Positions 52,588-61,186 of a stretch of DNA of 64,000 nt are shown here, piece after piece. A program made the position numbers and the translations under genes. The stretch covers positions 930,001 through 994,000 of the forward strand of contig OY843752.1 of assembly GCA_963693105.1 (NCBI GenBank), given 5' to 3'. Each line of letters starts with the position of its first letter. Positions within the stretch are counted from its first letter, which is position 1. The notes beneath the pieces are model-generated. The model had not been told where the DNA came from. It saw only the letters and a list, made by a program, of their open reading frames with translations, and did not search any database. The stretch is from Oxydemutator sp963693105 (GTDB lineage Bacteria; Pseudomonadota; Gammaproteobacteria; Poriferisulfidales; Oxydemutatoraceae).

Positions 52588-54519
52588 ATGTCAGACCGGC
52601 TTTATCCGCCGCCCGCGCACGTCGCCGCCAACGCGCACATCAACGAGGAGACCTACCGGCGGATGTACCGCCAATCGGTCGAGGCGCCGGACGTTTTCTG
52701 GGCCGAACAGGCGCGCATCTTTCTCGACTGGTCGCGCCCGTGGGACCAGGTGCTGGAGTGGGACTACCGCGAGGGGCTGATACGCTGGTTCGACGGCGCC
52801 GAGCTCAACGTCTGCCACAACTGTCTTGACCGGCACCTGGAGCGCCACGGCGAGCGCGCGGCCATCATCTGGGAAGGCGACGACCCGTCCCAATCGGAAA
52901 CACTCAGTTACCGCGAACTGCACAGCCGCGTCTGCCGTTTTGCCAACGCGCTGAAAGACCGCGGCGTGGGCAAGGGCGACCGCGTGTGCATCTACCTGCC
53001 GATGATGGTCGAGGCCGCCGTGGTGATGCTCGCATGCGCGCGCATCGGCGCGATTCACTCGGTCGTGTTCGGCGGCTTCTCGTCCGAATCGCTGGCCAGC
53101 CGCATTCTCGACTCGGACTGCCGCGTCGTTGTCACCGCCGACGAGGGCGTGCGCGGCGGCAAGACGGTGCCGCTGAAACGCAACGTGGACGAGGCGCTGC
53201 GCAAGTGCCCCAAGGTGCGTTTGGTCGTCGTCGTCCGCCGCACCGGCGCCGCCGCGCCCCTGCAGGCGGGGCGCGACGCCTGGTATCACGAACTGTGCGA
53301 AGCCGCCGCCGCCGACTGCCCGGCCGAGCCGATGGCCGCCGAGGATCCGCTGTTCATCCTCTATACGTCCGGCTCCACCGGCAAGCCCAAGGGCGTGCTG
53401 CACACGATGGGCGGCTACCTGCTCTACGCGGCGATGACGCACAAATTCAGCTTCGACTACCGCGACGGCGAGATTTACTGGTGCACCGCCGATGTCGGCT
53501 GGATCACCGGGCACTCGTACATCGTTTACGGCCCGCTCGCCAACGCCGCGACGACGCTGATGTTCGAGGGTGTGCCGACGTATCCGGACGCCTCGCGCTT
53601 CTGGCGGGTGGTGGACAAGCACCGCGTCAATATTTTCTACACCGCGCCGACCGCAATCCGCGCATTGATGCGCCTGGGCGACGAGCCGGTGAAGCAGACC
53701 GACCGCACCAGCCTGCGCATTCTCGGCACCGTCGGCGAGCCGATCAACCCGGAGGCGTGGCAGTGGTATTACGATGTCGTCGGCGGCGCGCGCTGCCCGG
53801 TGGTGGACACCTGGTGGCAGACCGAGACCGGCGGCCACATGATCACGCCGCTGCCGGGCGCGACGGCGCTCAAGCCCGGTTCGGCGACGCGCCCGTTTTT
53901 CGGCGTCTGTCCGGCGGTCCTGGATGACGACGGCAACGAACTCGAAGGCGCGTGCGAGGGCAGTCTCGTCATCACCCGCCCGTGGCCGGGGCAGATGCGC
54001 ACTGTCTATGGCGACCACCAACGTTTCATCGAGACCTATTTCAGCGCGTTCCCCGGCAACTATTTCAGCGGCGACGGCTGCCGCCGCGACGGCGACGGCG
54101 ACTACTGGATCACCGGGCGCGTGGACGACGTCATCAATGTCTCCGGCCACCGCCTCGGCACCGCCGAAATCGAAAGCGCGCTGGTGCTGCACGACCGCGT
54201 CGCCGAGGCCGCCGTCGTCGCCTTTCCGCACGACATCAAGGGGCAGGGCATCCACGCCTACGTCACGCTGATGGCGGATGCCGCCGGCGGCGCCGGAATC
54301 GAGGCCGAACTGCGCGACCTGGTGCGAAGTGAAATCGGCGCCATCGCCGTGCCCGACGTCATCCAGTGGACGCCCAACCTGCCGAAAACGCGCTCCGGCA
54401 AGATCATGCGCCGCATTCTGCGCAAACTCGCAAGCGGCGACACCGAAAATCTCGGCGACACCTCGACGCTCGCCGACCCGTCGGCGGTCGAGGAAATCGT
54501 CGCCGCCCGCAACCGGTAG
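52588..54519 (+). CDS. acs: Acetyl-coenzyme A synthetase
   Basis: 643 residues. AMP-binding P-loop ILYTSGSTGKPKGVLHT, VGWITGHSYIVYGPLANAAT, TWWQTETGGHMITPLP and the acetylatable C-terminal Lys in TRSGKIMRRILRK. N-terminal PPPAHVAANAHINEETYRRM is the ACS extension. It activates acetate to acetyl-CoA via acetyl-AMP. The ATG at 52588 lies 22 bp after the terminator; the gene is followed by cytochrome c after 46 bp. Confidence 0.95.
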   Translation: MSDRLYPPPAHVAANAHINEETYRRMYRQSVEAPDVFWAEQARIFLDWSRPWDQVLEWDYREGLIRWFDGAELNVCHNCLDRHLERHGERAAIIWEGDDPSQSETLSYRELHSRVCRFANALKDRGVGKGDRVCIYLPMMVEAAVVMLACARIGAIHSVVFGGFSSESLASRILDSDCRVVVTADEGVRGGKTVPLKRNVDEALRKCPKVRLVVVVRRTGAAAPLQAGRDAWYHELCEAAAADCPAEPMAAEDPLFILYTSGSTGKPKGVLHTMGGYLLYAAMTHKFSFDYRDGEIYWCTADVGWITGHSYIVYGPLANAATTLMFEGVPTYPDASRFWRVVDKHRVNIFYTAPTAIRALMRLGDEPVKQTDRTSLRILGTVGEPINPEAWQWYYDVVGGARCPVVDTWWQTETGGHMITPLPGATALKPGSATRPFFGVCPAVLDDDGNELEGACEGSLVITRPWPGQMRTVYGDHQRFIETYFSAFPGNYFSGDGCRRDGDGDYWITGRVDDVINVSGHRLGTAEIESALVLHDRVAEAAVVAFPHDIKGQGIHAYVTLMADAAGGAGIEAELRDLVRSEIGAIAVPDVIQWTPNLPKTRSGKIMRRILRKLASGDTENLGDTSTLADPSAVEEIVAARNR

Positions 54520-54565
54520 AATAGAAATCCAATCCAATCCAAGTCAATCTATGGAGTCTTTAACC

Positions 54566-54967
54566 ATGAACCACTGCATAAAAATCCAGACGCTGTTGCT
54601 GGCGCTGTCTTTCGCCGCGACGGCTCCGTTGCAAGCCGCGGACGCCGCGGACGCCGAGGCCGGCAAGAAGGTGTTCGTCAAGTGCCAGGTGTGCCACACG
54701 CTGGAGCAGGACGTCTCCAAGGTCGGGCCGAGTCTCTACGGCGTCTTCGGCCGCAAATCGGGAACGCTCGCCAGTTACGCGCTTTACACCGACGCCATGA
54801 AGAACGCCGACGTCGTCTGGAGCGAGGACACCATCCGCCAGCTCGTCAAGGAGCCGCGCACTTTCATCAAGGGCACGCGCATGATTTTTCTCGGTCTGAA
54901 AAACGACCGGGAAATTGACGATTTGCTGGCCTACCTGAAAACCGCGCAGCCGCCGCCGGCACAGTAG
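54566..54967 (+). CDS. Class I cytochrome c, c550-type
   Basis: 133 residues with a signal peptide ending LQAAD. Heme motif CQVCH (VFVKCQVCHTLE) and distal Met in IKGTRMIFLGLKN. This matches cytochrome c2/c550 that accept electrons from quinoprotein ethanol dehydrogenases. ATG 54566 is preceded by ATGGAGT; an in-frame ATG at 54551 would extend it by five residues. It is convergent with the PQQ-linked ABC operon. Confidence 0.9.
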   Translation: MNHCIKIQTLLLALSFAATAPLQAADAADAEAGKKVFVKCQVCHTLEQDVSKVGPSLYGVFGRKSGTLASYALYTDAMKNADVVWSEDTIRQLVKEPRTFIKGTRMIFLGLKNDREIDDLLAYLKTAQPPPAQ

Positions 54968-54978
54968 CCGCGCCGCGG

Positions 54979-55830
54979 CTATCCGCCCTTGCGGCGGACG
55001 CCGAGCAGCCCGCGCGACGGGTCGTAGCCGATGACCGCGAGCGTGGTGAAAAACACGGTGGTCGCCAGTACCACCTGGAAAGCCTGCGCGCTGAACCCGG
55101 TGTAAAGCGAGAAGCGGATGAACTCGACCGCGTGCGTGAACGGGTTGTAGTGGCAGATGTGGTACAGCAGCACGCTCGACTCCTTGATGCGCCACAGCGG
55201 GTAGAGCGCCGACGATGTGAAGAACATCGGGAAGATGACGAAATTCATAATCCCCGCGAAATTCTCCAGCTGCTTGATGACCGACGACAGAAACAGTCCC
55301 AGCGAACCCAGCATCAGCCCGGTCAGGAACAGCGCCGGCAGCAGCGTGACGTAGCCCGCCGTCGGCGGGCGCACGTCCCAGAACCACGCCACCAGCAAAA
55401 ACACGTACACCTGCAACACCGAAATCGCGGCGCCGGCCAGCAGTTTGCTGACCAGCAGAAACCAGCGCGGCGCCGGGCTGGTCAGCAGGATGCGCATGCT
55501 GCCCATCTCGCGGTCATAGACCATCGAAAGCGAGGTCTGCATGCCGCTGAACAGTTGAATCATGCCGATCAGTCCGGGCGTGATGTATTCCTCGTAGAGC
55601 ACGTAGGTCTCGTACGGCGGAATAATCGAGACGCCGAGCACCGAGCGAAAACCGGCGGCGAAAATGAACAGCCACACCAGCGGCCGCACCAGCGCCGCGA
55701 TAAACCGTTCGCGCTGCTGGATGAAGCGCAGCATCTCGCGCCGCACAATCCCCGCGGTGAAATGAAAGAAGGCGGCAGCCGGCAAACGGTCGTCGTGCTC
55801 CTTCGCTGGTCTGGCGGTGTGCGTCGTCAT
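54979..55830 (-). CDS. ABC-2 type permease, PQQ-alcohol-dehydrogenase-associated (PedC/LutF-like)
   Basis: 283 residues with six hydrophobic helices. FHFTAGIVRREMLRFIQQRE and YDREMGSMRILLTSPAPRWF are typical of the ABC-2 permeases that accompany PQQ alcohol dehydrogenases (TIGR03861). FVIFPMFFTSSALYPLW follows. It is the last gene of the minus-strand operon. Homologous systems in Pseudomonas putida (PedA1A2BC) and Methylorubrum (LutABEF) are needed for lanthanide use. The start lies 13 bp after the ATPase stop. Confidence 0.87.
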   Translation of the reverse strand: MTTHTARPAKEHDDRLPAAAFFHFTAGIVRREMLRFIQQRERFIAALVRPLVWLFIFAAGFRSVLGVSIIPPYETYVLYEEYITPGLIGMIQLFSGMQTSLSMVYDREMGSMRILLTSPAPRWFLLVSKLLAGAAISVLQVYVFLLVAWFWDVRPPTAGYVTLLPALFLTGLMLGSLGLFLSSVIKQLENFAGIMNFVIFPMFFTSSALYPLWRIKESSVLLYHICHYNPFTHAVEFIRFSLYTGFSAQAFQVVLATTVFFTTLAVIGYDPSRGLLGVRRKGG

Positions 55831-55843
55831 GTCACGGACGCCG

Positions 55844-56566
55844 TCACAGAAAAGCCGCCAGTTTGCTTCTCATTTCAGCGGGTGCGGCGGCGCCGGCCAG
55901 CGCGCCGGCGGCGCCGGTCATCGTCAGGCGGCCTTTTTTCAGCATCAGCAGCGTGTCGTCGGCGCGCACTTCGTCGAGCAGGTGCGTTGTCCACAGCGCC
56001 GCCAGTCCGCGTCCGCACAATGCGCGCACGTGTTCGACTATCGTCTCGCGCCCCGGCACGTCGAGGCCGAAAGTCGGCTCGTCCAGAATCAGCAGTTTGG
56101 GGCGGTGCATCAGCGCGCGCGCGATTTCCACGCGCCTCGCCTGGCCGCCGCTGAGATGGCGTATCTTGTCGTTCATGCGATCCTCCATGCCGAGACGCCC
56201 GGTTTCCTCCTCGGCGCGCGCGCGCGCCAGGCGCGGCGGCATGCCGTACAGACTTGCCGAATACCGGAGGTTCTGCCACACGGTCAGGTCGTTGTCGAGC
56301 GAGCGCTGCTGAAAGACGACGCCGATGTTGCGCAGCGCCCTCGAAGGCCGCTTTTGCAGGTCGTGGCCGCAAATCGCAATGCGCCCGTCGCGGCTGTGAT
56401 AGAGGCCGGTCAGCAGCGAGAACAACGTCGTCTTGCCGGCGCCGTTGCTGCCGAGCAGCACCGTGAACTGGCCGTGCGGCACCGTGAAATCAATCGAGTC
56501 GAGCGCCCGGAAGTCGCCGTAGTTGTGCCCCAGCCCGGCGACCGCGAGAGCCGGGTCGTCAGCCAC
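55844..56566 (-). CDS. ABC transporter ATPase, PQQ-associated (PedB/LutE-like)
   Basis: 240 residues from a GTG at 56566, overlapping the beta-propeller stop by eight bases. Walker A LLGSNGAGKTTLFSLL, Q-loop VVFQQRSLDNDLTVWQNLR, signature HLSGGQARRVEIARAL and Walker B LLILDEPTFGLD. The VVFQQRSLD element is typical of ABC-2/daunorubicin-like ATPases. It works with the permease gene 13 bp downstream. Confidence 0.9.
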   Translation of the reverse strand: MADDPALAVAGLGHNYGDFRALDSIDFTVPHGQFTVLLGSNGAGKTTLFSLLTGLYHSRDGRIAICGHDLQKRPSRALRNIGVVFQQRSLDNDLTVWQNLRYSASLYGMPPRLARARAEEETGRLGMEDRMNDKIRHLSGGQARRVEIARALMHRPKLLILDEPTFGLDVPGRETIVEHVRALCGRGLAALWTTHLLDEVRADDTLLMLKKGRLTMTGAAGALAGAAAPAEMRSKLAAFL

Positions 56567-57572
56567 CGGCGCGTACCGCGACGCCCCACGGGTAGCGTCC
56601 CACCGCCACCGATTTGATGACGCGCCGGTCCTCGACGTCAATGACCGAGATGTCGTTGCTGACGCCGTTGGTCGTGTAGAGTCTTTTTTCATCGGGGCTG
56701 AAAGCCAGCTGCCACACGCGCGCGCCGACCAGCAGGTATTTCTCGACCTCGAACGTTTCGGCGTTGATGACGGCGATGCGGCTCGCCGGCCCGAGCGCGA
56801 CGAACGCGAACCGGTCGTCGCTCGTCAGGCGCACGCCGACCGGCTGTATGGATTCGGTCTTGATGCCGGGCAGCGCGAACGAAATTGTTTTCAGCACCTT
56901 GCGCGTCGCCGCGTCAATGACGCTGACGGTGCCGCCGACCTCGGCGGAGACCCACACCTGCGTGCCGCTGTGCGTGAACTCGGCGAAGCGCGGGCGGTTG
57001 CCGACCAGCACGTTGTCGAACACCTCGAAGGTTGTGGTGTTGACGAAGTGCGCCATATTGGTCGTCTCCGACGTGTTCACCAGCGTCTTGCCGTCCGGGC
57101 TGATGCCCATGCCCTCCGGCTCGACGCCGACCGGGATTTCCTTGAGGATGCGCTTGCGCCCGATGTCAATCACCGAGATCATGTTGTCGTCCTCGTTGGC
57201 GACGTAGAGGATGGAGCCGTCCGGCGACAGCGTCATCAGTTCGGGGTCGGGTCCGGACGGAAGAGAGTCGATAATCCGGCGGCTGTCGAGATCAATCACC
57301 TGAATTTCGTCATCGTCGCTGGCGCACAGGTAGAGATATTTCCGGTCCTTGCTGATGGTGATGCCGCGCGGGCGCTGCCCGACCTTGATCAGGTCCACCA
57401 CCTCGAGTTTTTCGCTGTCAATGACGCTGACGGTGTTGTCCTTCTCGTTCGAGACGTAAATCGTGTGCGCCGCCTGCGCCGGCGGCGCCGCCGCCAGCAC
57501 CGCCGCCAGCACCGCCGCCAGTGCGGGGCGGGGGGCGCGTGCGGCGTTCATCAGGCTGGTTTCGGTGTTCAT
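56559..57572 (-). CDS. Periplasmic YVTN beta-propeller, PQQ-associated
   Basis: 337 residues from ATG 57572, which overlaps the upstream stop as ATGA; ATG 57551 is a second candidate. Signal peptide (ALAAVLAAVLAAAPPAQAA), then about seven repeats of the type HTIYVSNEKDNTVSVIDSE and SPDGSILYVANEDDN. This is the PQQ-dependent catabolism-associated propeller (TIGR03866). The same kind of protein lies in lut/ped clusters. Several DDD/DED acidic surfaces might bind metal. No enzymatic motif. Confidence 0.88.
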   Translation of the reverse strand: MNTETSLMNAARAPRPALAAVLAAVLAAAPPAQAAHTIYVSNEKDNTVSVIDSEKLEVVDLIKVGQRPRGITISKDRKYLYLCASDDDEIQVIDLDSRRIIDSLPSGPDPELMTLSPDGSILYVANEDDNMISVIDIGRKRILKEIPVGVEPEGMGISPDGKTLVNTSETTNMAHFVNTTTFEVFDNVLVGNRPRFAEFTHSGTQVWVSAEVGGTVSVIDAATRKVLKTISFALPGIKTESIQPVGVRLTSDDRFAFVALGPASRIAVINAETFEVEKYLLVGARVWQLAFSPDEKRLYTTNGVSNDISVIDVEDRRVIKSVAVGRYPWGVAVRAGG

Positions 57573-58741
57573 GGTGTTTGGTCGAGTCTGCATTGCGACT
57601 CCGGACGGTCGTAGCCCATTGTATCGAGCACGGAACGCTGGTGCAAGAATTGCCGCTGTGGTGAAACCGACACCAGCGACGTCGGCGACACCAGCAGAAT
57701 CGGCTGGCGCAATTGCAGGTTCCATTTGCGAAACGACATTTTCTGCCCTTTGTAACCGGCCAGTTCAAACGCCTCGCCGCGAATGTAGGCCGCGATCTTT
57801 TCATGGTCGGTCGAGTTTGCCCGGGTCGCCGCCTCGCCGATGGCGCGCACCGCGGCCCACACGCCGTAATCCTTTTCCGACATGCGCCGCCCGTGGTTTC
57901 TGCTAAAGCGGCTCTGGATTTGCGCCGCGCCCCATTGCTCGTGCGTGCGGTGCCACGTCACCGGCGCCAGCCCCTGCGTGCCGGCCACCGGCCGCGGCTT
58001 CCAGGTGCGGTAGGCCAGGTATTCGCCGAACTCGCCGACGACATCGGCGACGATGAGCACGTCATAGTCCGCATCCTGTGTGAAGACCGGCACCGTCGAG
58101 GCCGCGGTGCGCCGCATGTCCGGCCCGTATTCCCATTTTTTTTCGGCGCTGATTTTGCCGCCGAACTTTTTCGCCGCGCGGCGCACGGCGGCGGCAAAAC
58201 CGAGGTCGTTGCCGCGCCGCCCGCTGACCAGAAACCAGCGCGGCCATTTTCTGGCCATCAGGTATTGCGCCAGCGCGTCGGCGCGCATCGAGTGGCTGGG
58301 CGCGATGTGCAGCACGTTGCGGCGGCATTGCCGGGTGCGCAGCGTGTCGTCGCCGGCGCCGACGTTGTAAAACCACGATTGCCGCCCGGCATCGGAATCG
58401 GCCAGCGCCAGCAACTCGCCGGCGTCGGCATCCACGATGAACTGTCGGACACCGCGCGCGTGCAGTCCGCGCAGCGCCTCGTGGACATCGCCGTCCTCGT
58501 CGAGGACGATGGTCTCAAGCCGGTAACTGTGGCCGAGAAACCGGCCGGTGGTGTTGTTGTCGGCGATGCCCTGCTTGCCGCCGAGCGCGCCGTCGTCGGC
58601 GGGCGGCGGGTCGAGGTTCGACAACTTCGGCAGTCTTTCCGCCTCTTTTTTCAGGAACGCGATGTCCACCGTCTCGACCGCCGCCGCCGTGCCCGCGACC
58701 AGCCACAGTGCCGCCGCCAGCCACCGCGCGCCGCGCGTCAT
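57569..58741 (-). CDS. PQQ-associated ABC binding protein (TIGR03863-like, PedA1/LutA-like)
   Basis: 390 residues from ATG 58741, with a signal peptide (WLAAALWLVAGTAAA). The mature protein resembles a type I periplasmic binding fold as in branched-chain amino-acid receptors: VRQFIVDADAGELLALADSD and WPRWFLVSGRRGNDLGFAAA. This is the binding protein of the lanthanide-linked ABC system. A longer open frame continues upstream, but it overlaps the nitroreductase gene and has no ribosome-binding site. Overlaps: ATGA both sides. Confidence 0.82.
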   Translation of the reverse strand: MTRGARWLAAALWLVAGTAAAVETVDIAFLKKEAERLPKLSNLDPPPADDGALGGKQGIADNNTTGRFLGHSYRLETIVLDEDGDVHEALRGLHARGVRQFIVDADAGELLALADSDAGRQSWFYNVGAGDDTLRTRQCRRNVLHIAPSHSMRADALAQYLMARKWPRWFLVSGRRGNDLGFAAAVRRAAKKFGGKISAEKKWEYGPDMRRTAASTVPVFTQDADYDVLIVADVVGEFGEYLAYRTWKPRPVAGTQGLAPVTWHRTHEQWGAAQIQSRFSRNHGRRMSEKDYGVWAAVRAIGEAATRANSTDHEKIAAYIRGEAFELAGYKGQKMSFRKWNLQLRQPILLVSPTSLVSVSPQRQFLHQRSVLDTMGYDRPESQCRLDQTP

Positions 58742-59340
58742 GACGCGCCGCACCGCCAACTCGCCGACAGTGGCTTGCGTGGCGAGGGCTTTTCTCCTTC
58801 GGCGAGTTCCCCGGCGAGCTGTTGCGGCGAGCCGATTTCGCCGAGCGCGAAGCCGCAAAGGACCTGGTACTTTTCGGCGTCCACGCCCAGCGCGGCGCAG
58901 ACCTCGTCGCGTCGGATGCCGGCCATGCCGTGCGTATAGAGGCCGAGGCGCCGCGCCTGCAACGTCATCGCCATCCACGCCGCGCCGCAGTCGAACACCG
59001 CCGATGCGTTCGGCTTGCCGTTGTGCTCGAAGTTTTTGCGGGCGAAGATAAAGCCGAGCAGCGATGCGGTGTGCGCCCACGTCTGGTTGCCCTCCACCAG
59101 CAGATTGAGAAAAACGCCGAAGTCCGCCGCGCCGCTCGACGTGACGAACAGCCACGGCTGGTCGTTGTAGCACGAAGGCGACCAGCGTGCCGCGTCGAAA
59201 ATCACCCGCAGCGTTTCCTGCGGCAGCTCGCGCCCGCTGAACGAGCGCGGCGACCAGCGCTCGTAAAACAGCGCGTCGGCACAGGCGTCCGCTTTGCGCC
59301 GCCCGGTTTCCACTGTGTGGGGAGTCGTGAATTTCTTCAT
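58738..59340 (-). CDS. Nitroreductase-family flavoprotein at the head of the PQQ-associated ABC operon
   Basis: 200 residues. FYERWSPRSFSGRELP at the N-terminus and ARWSPSCYNDQPWLFV are typical of FMN-binding nitroreductases; FDCGAAWMAMTLQARRLGLY supplies the C-terminal half. The last bases overlap the binding-protein gene as ATGA, so it is translationally coupled to the transporter. No such enzyme is required for an ABC system; a reductive step on a ligand or a cofactor is conceivable. It is divergent from the peptide array. Confidence 0.85.
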   Translation of the reverse strand: MKKFTTPHTVETGRRKADACADALFYERWSPRSFSGRELPQETLRVIFDAARWSPSCYNDQPWLFVTSSGAADFGVFLNLLVEGNQTWAHTASLLGFIFARKNFEHNGKPNASAVFDCGAAWMAMTLQARRLGLYTHGMAGIRRDEVCAALGVDAEKYQVLCGFALGEIGSPQQLAGELAEGEKPSPRKPLSASWRCGAS

Positions 59341-59462
59341 GGTCTGATTGGGGGATTATAAGAAGTACAGTCTGTGGACTGTGCTGCATAATCTCCATTA
59401 TAAAATATCTGACTGCCTTGGAAAGTAAATATTCCGGTCGGCCATCGGCCTCGCCGACCCGT

Positions 59463-59510
59463 TCAGAAACCTTTGTCAGTATTGACTTTCCGCCGCCGGC
59501 GATGGATACT
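59463..59510 (+). promoter_or_regulatory. Promoter and operator-like box of RiPP cassette 1
   Basis: TCAGAAACCTTTGTCAG (59463-59479), then TTGACT (59482-59487), 17-bp spacer and GATACT (59505-59510). The box matches those of cassettes 2-4 except for a few bases. The remaining part of this 211-bp intergenic region also serves the divergent nitroreductase operon. Confidence 0.7.
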
Positions 59511-59551
59511 GCACCTTGCAGACTCAAACAACAAAAAGGAGGATTAGAGTA

Positions 59552-59920
59552 ATGGATAAAAAAGCAACACGCGAAGAAGATTATGTGGCAGCCAACGTGG
59601 CCATCAGCTACGCGGCGGTCGAAGACTTCCGCAAGGCCTTTGACAAAAACCCGAAAGATGCGGTTGAAAAGCTGATCGGCCGGAAAATACCGGCTGAAAT
59701 CGTGGTTCATCGCAACGACAGCGAACACCTGCATATCGCGCTTCCGTCAGATTCGGGCGCCAGTCCCCTTTCTCCGGGAGAGCTGTCGGCAGTCAGCGGC
59801 GGCGGGGTTCCTCGCGGCTGGACTCCCGAGGCCTGGAAAGCTCACGTTGCTCGTTGCACCGCCGAGTGGAACGCCAACGTCGAAGCGGCGAAAAATGACC
59901 CGGACTCGGACTACGGTTGA
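59552..59920 (+). CDS. NHLP-leader peptide precursor 1
   Basis: 122 residues behind AGGAGG. NHLP leader: YAAVEDFRKAFDKNPKDAVE, IGRKIPAEIVVHRND, LHIALPSD, LSPGELSAVSGG. The Gly cluster at 83-85 marks the likely cleavage point. The core (about 38 residues) has two Trp near the start, one Cys, and ends NDPDSDYG, an acidic Asp-x-Asp-x-Asp run. Such leaders direct RiPP maturases and C39 exporters. No modifying enzyme is nearby. Leader is visible in sequence; modification is inferred. Confidence 0.8.
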   Translation: MDKKATREEDYVAANVAISYAAVEDFRKAFDKNPKDAVEKLIGRKIPAEIVVHRNDSEHLHIALPSDSGASPLSPGELSAVSGGGVPRGWTPEAWKAHVARCTAEWNANVEAAKNDPDSDYG

Positions 59921-59955
59921 CAGGTCGCGCCCCGTAAGGCACTTTGAAGATGAAG

Positions 59956-59994
59956 ACCCGCGGTGCGGCCATTGGCCGCCCGCGGGTTTTTTTT
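59956..59994 (+). terminator. Terminator of RiPP cassette 1
   Basis: ACCCGCGG pairs with CCGCGGGT, with an inner stem GCGGCC/GGCCGC, followed by eight T. It has the same outer stem and T-tract as the next three terminators. Confidence 0.92.
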
Positions 59995-60019
59995 GCGCGG
60001 TCCGGGCGGTTTCAGTCGC

Positions 60020-60068
60020 TCAGACACTTTTGTCAGTATTGATTTCCGGTCTCCGGTCGGCATATAGT
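60020..60068 (+). promoter_or_regulatory. Promoter and operator-like box of RiPP cassette 2
   Basis: Box TCAGACACTTTTGTCAG (60020-60036), TTGATT (60039-60044), 18-bp spacer and TATAGT (60063-60068). Box ends two bases before the -35, as in the other cassettes. Confidence 0.75.
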
Positions 60069-60106
60069 GAACCGGCAAACCCGGACAACATAAGGAGACT
60101 TGCACA

Positions 60107-60490
60107 ATGGAAAAACAATCTGACATGGCGACATTGCCGGTTACGCAGGAGACCCTCTCGGCGGCGTTGGCCCTTCGCTACTCAGTGGACGCGGACTTCC
60201 GCGCCGACTTTGACAAAGACCCGAAAGCGGCGGTTGCGAAGCTTCTCGGGCGGAAAATATCGGCCGAAATCGTGGTTCATCGCAACGACGATCAATGCTG
60301 GCATGTCACGCTTCCGTCACAGGCGGCGCAGGCGGCGCTGGCGGATGGCGACATGGAGAACGTGTCCGGCGGGTTCACCCTTAGCGGCAGCTCCGGCAAT
60401 CTTGCCGACAGGGCCGTAGGGGATTATTACAGAAGGTTTGGAATCCGCTTCGGTGACTCCAGGCCCAGTCACGACCCCAACTCCAACTGA
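60107..60490 (+). CDS. NHLP-leader peptide precursor 2
   Basis: 127 residues with AAGGAGA before the ATG. Leader: DADFRADFDKDPKAAVAKLL, GRKISAEIVVHRNDDQ, WHVTLPSQ, DGDMENVSGG (Gly88-Gly89). The GRK-I-AEIVVHRND block is shared with precursor 1. The core (38 residues) is Gly/Ser/Arg-rich with no Cys, begins FTLSGSSGN, and ends SHDPNSN, echoing the DPDSD tail of precursor 1. Confidence 0.8.
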   Translation: MEKQSDMATLPVTQETLSAALALRYSVDADFRADFDKDPKAAVAKLLGRKISAEIVVHRNDDQCWHVTLPSQAAQAALADGDMENVSGGFTLSGSSGNLADRAVGDYYRRFGIRFGDSRPSHDPNSN

Positions 60491-60516
60491 ATCAACGAAG
60501 TTCGGAAAAAACAAAA

Positions 60517-60554
60517 ACCCGCGGTTCGGCATTCGCCGTCCGCGGGTTTTTTTT
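60517..60554 (+). terminator. Terminator of RiPP cassette 2
   Basis: ACCCGCGG / CCGCGGGT outer stem with inner CGGC/GCCG and eight T. Its inner loop CATTCG matches those of terminators 3 and 4. Confidence 0.92.
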
Positions 60555-60636
60555 GCGCGGCCTGCGCGGTTGCGCCGCGTCTTGATGAAGCCCCGGATCT
60601 CGTCATGGTTCGCGGGCTGACTTCGGGCGCACCCGT

Positions 60637-60685
60637 TCAGACACCTGTGTCAGTATTGATTTTCGGTCTCCGTTCGGCGTATAGT
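60637..60685 (+). promoter_or_regulatory. Promoter and operator-like box of RiPP cassette 3
   Basis: Box TCAGACACCTGTGTCAG (60637-60653) contains the perfect palindrome GACAC-CT-GTGTC apart from the centre; then TTGATT (60656-60661), 18-bp spacer, TATAGT (60680-60685). Confidence 0.78.
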
Positions 60686-60724
60686 GAACCGGCAAACTTA
60701 AACAACAGTACAGGAGGCTACATT

Positions 60725-61186
60725 ATGAAAAATCAAGACAACATGGCAAATCAGCCGGCAACGCCGGAGGCTTTCTCCGCGAGGATATCGGCTCATTACA
60801 CGGCGGACGCGGCTTTCCGCACCGCCTTTGACAAGAACCCGAAAGAGGCGCTGTCAAAAGTCCTCGGCTGGGAAGTACCGTCCGATGTAAAAATCGAGGT
60901 TCATCGCAACAAAGACAAGTGTTTTCATATCACACTGCCGTCGGCGGATGCAGTAACGGAACTGTCGGATGAGGACGCTGCAAACGTGTCCGGCGGCTTT
61001 TTCAACGCTTTCAGAAGTGGGGACATCTGGGAGATACCCCCGCATCCGGAGTTCAGCCCGGAGCAAAAGAAACGGCTGAACTACCTGGCGATGAGACACC
61101 ATGCAGGCTACATGCACCCTGATGGCAATCTTAGCAGAGAGGAATTCAGTGAAATGTTAAGCATGACGGGCGGGATGCCTATTTAA
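60725..61186 (+). CDS. NHLP-leader peptide precursor 3
   Basis: 153 residues behind CAGGAGG. Leader: AAFRTAFDKNPKEALSKVLG, EVPSDVKIEVHRNKDK, CFHITLPSAD, LSDEDAANVSGG (Gly90-Gly91). The core begins FFNAFRSGDIWEIPP and then has a conserved tail with LNYLAMRHHAG and YMHPDGNLSREEF. The latter aligns with an EF-hand loop (Asp5, Gly6, Leu8, Ser9, Glu12 present; positions 1 and 3 are Tyr and His), flanked by helices. There is no Cys after the Gly-Gly. Metal binding is only a possibility. Confidence 0.82.
   Translation: MKNQDNMANQPATPEAFSARISAHYTADAAFRTAFDKNPKEALSKVLGWEVPSDVKIEVHRNKDKCFHITLPSADAVTELSDEDAANVSGGFFNAFRSGDIWEIPPHPEFSPEQKKRLNYLAMRHHAGYMHPDGNLSREEFSEMLSMTGGMPI

Noticed and set aside
57569..59734. 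One 721-residue minus-strand protein spanning binding protein and nitroreductase
   Set aside because: The N-terminal half is in a different frame from the conserved nitroreductase, has no RBS, and the signal peptide begins at 58741.
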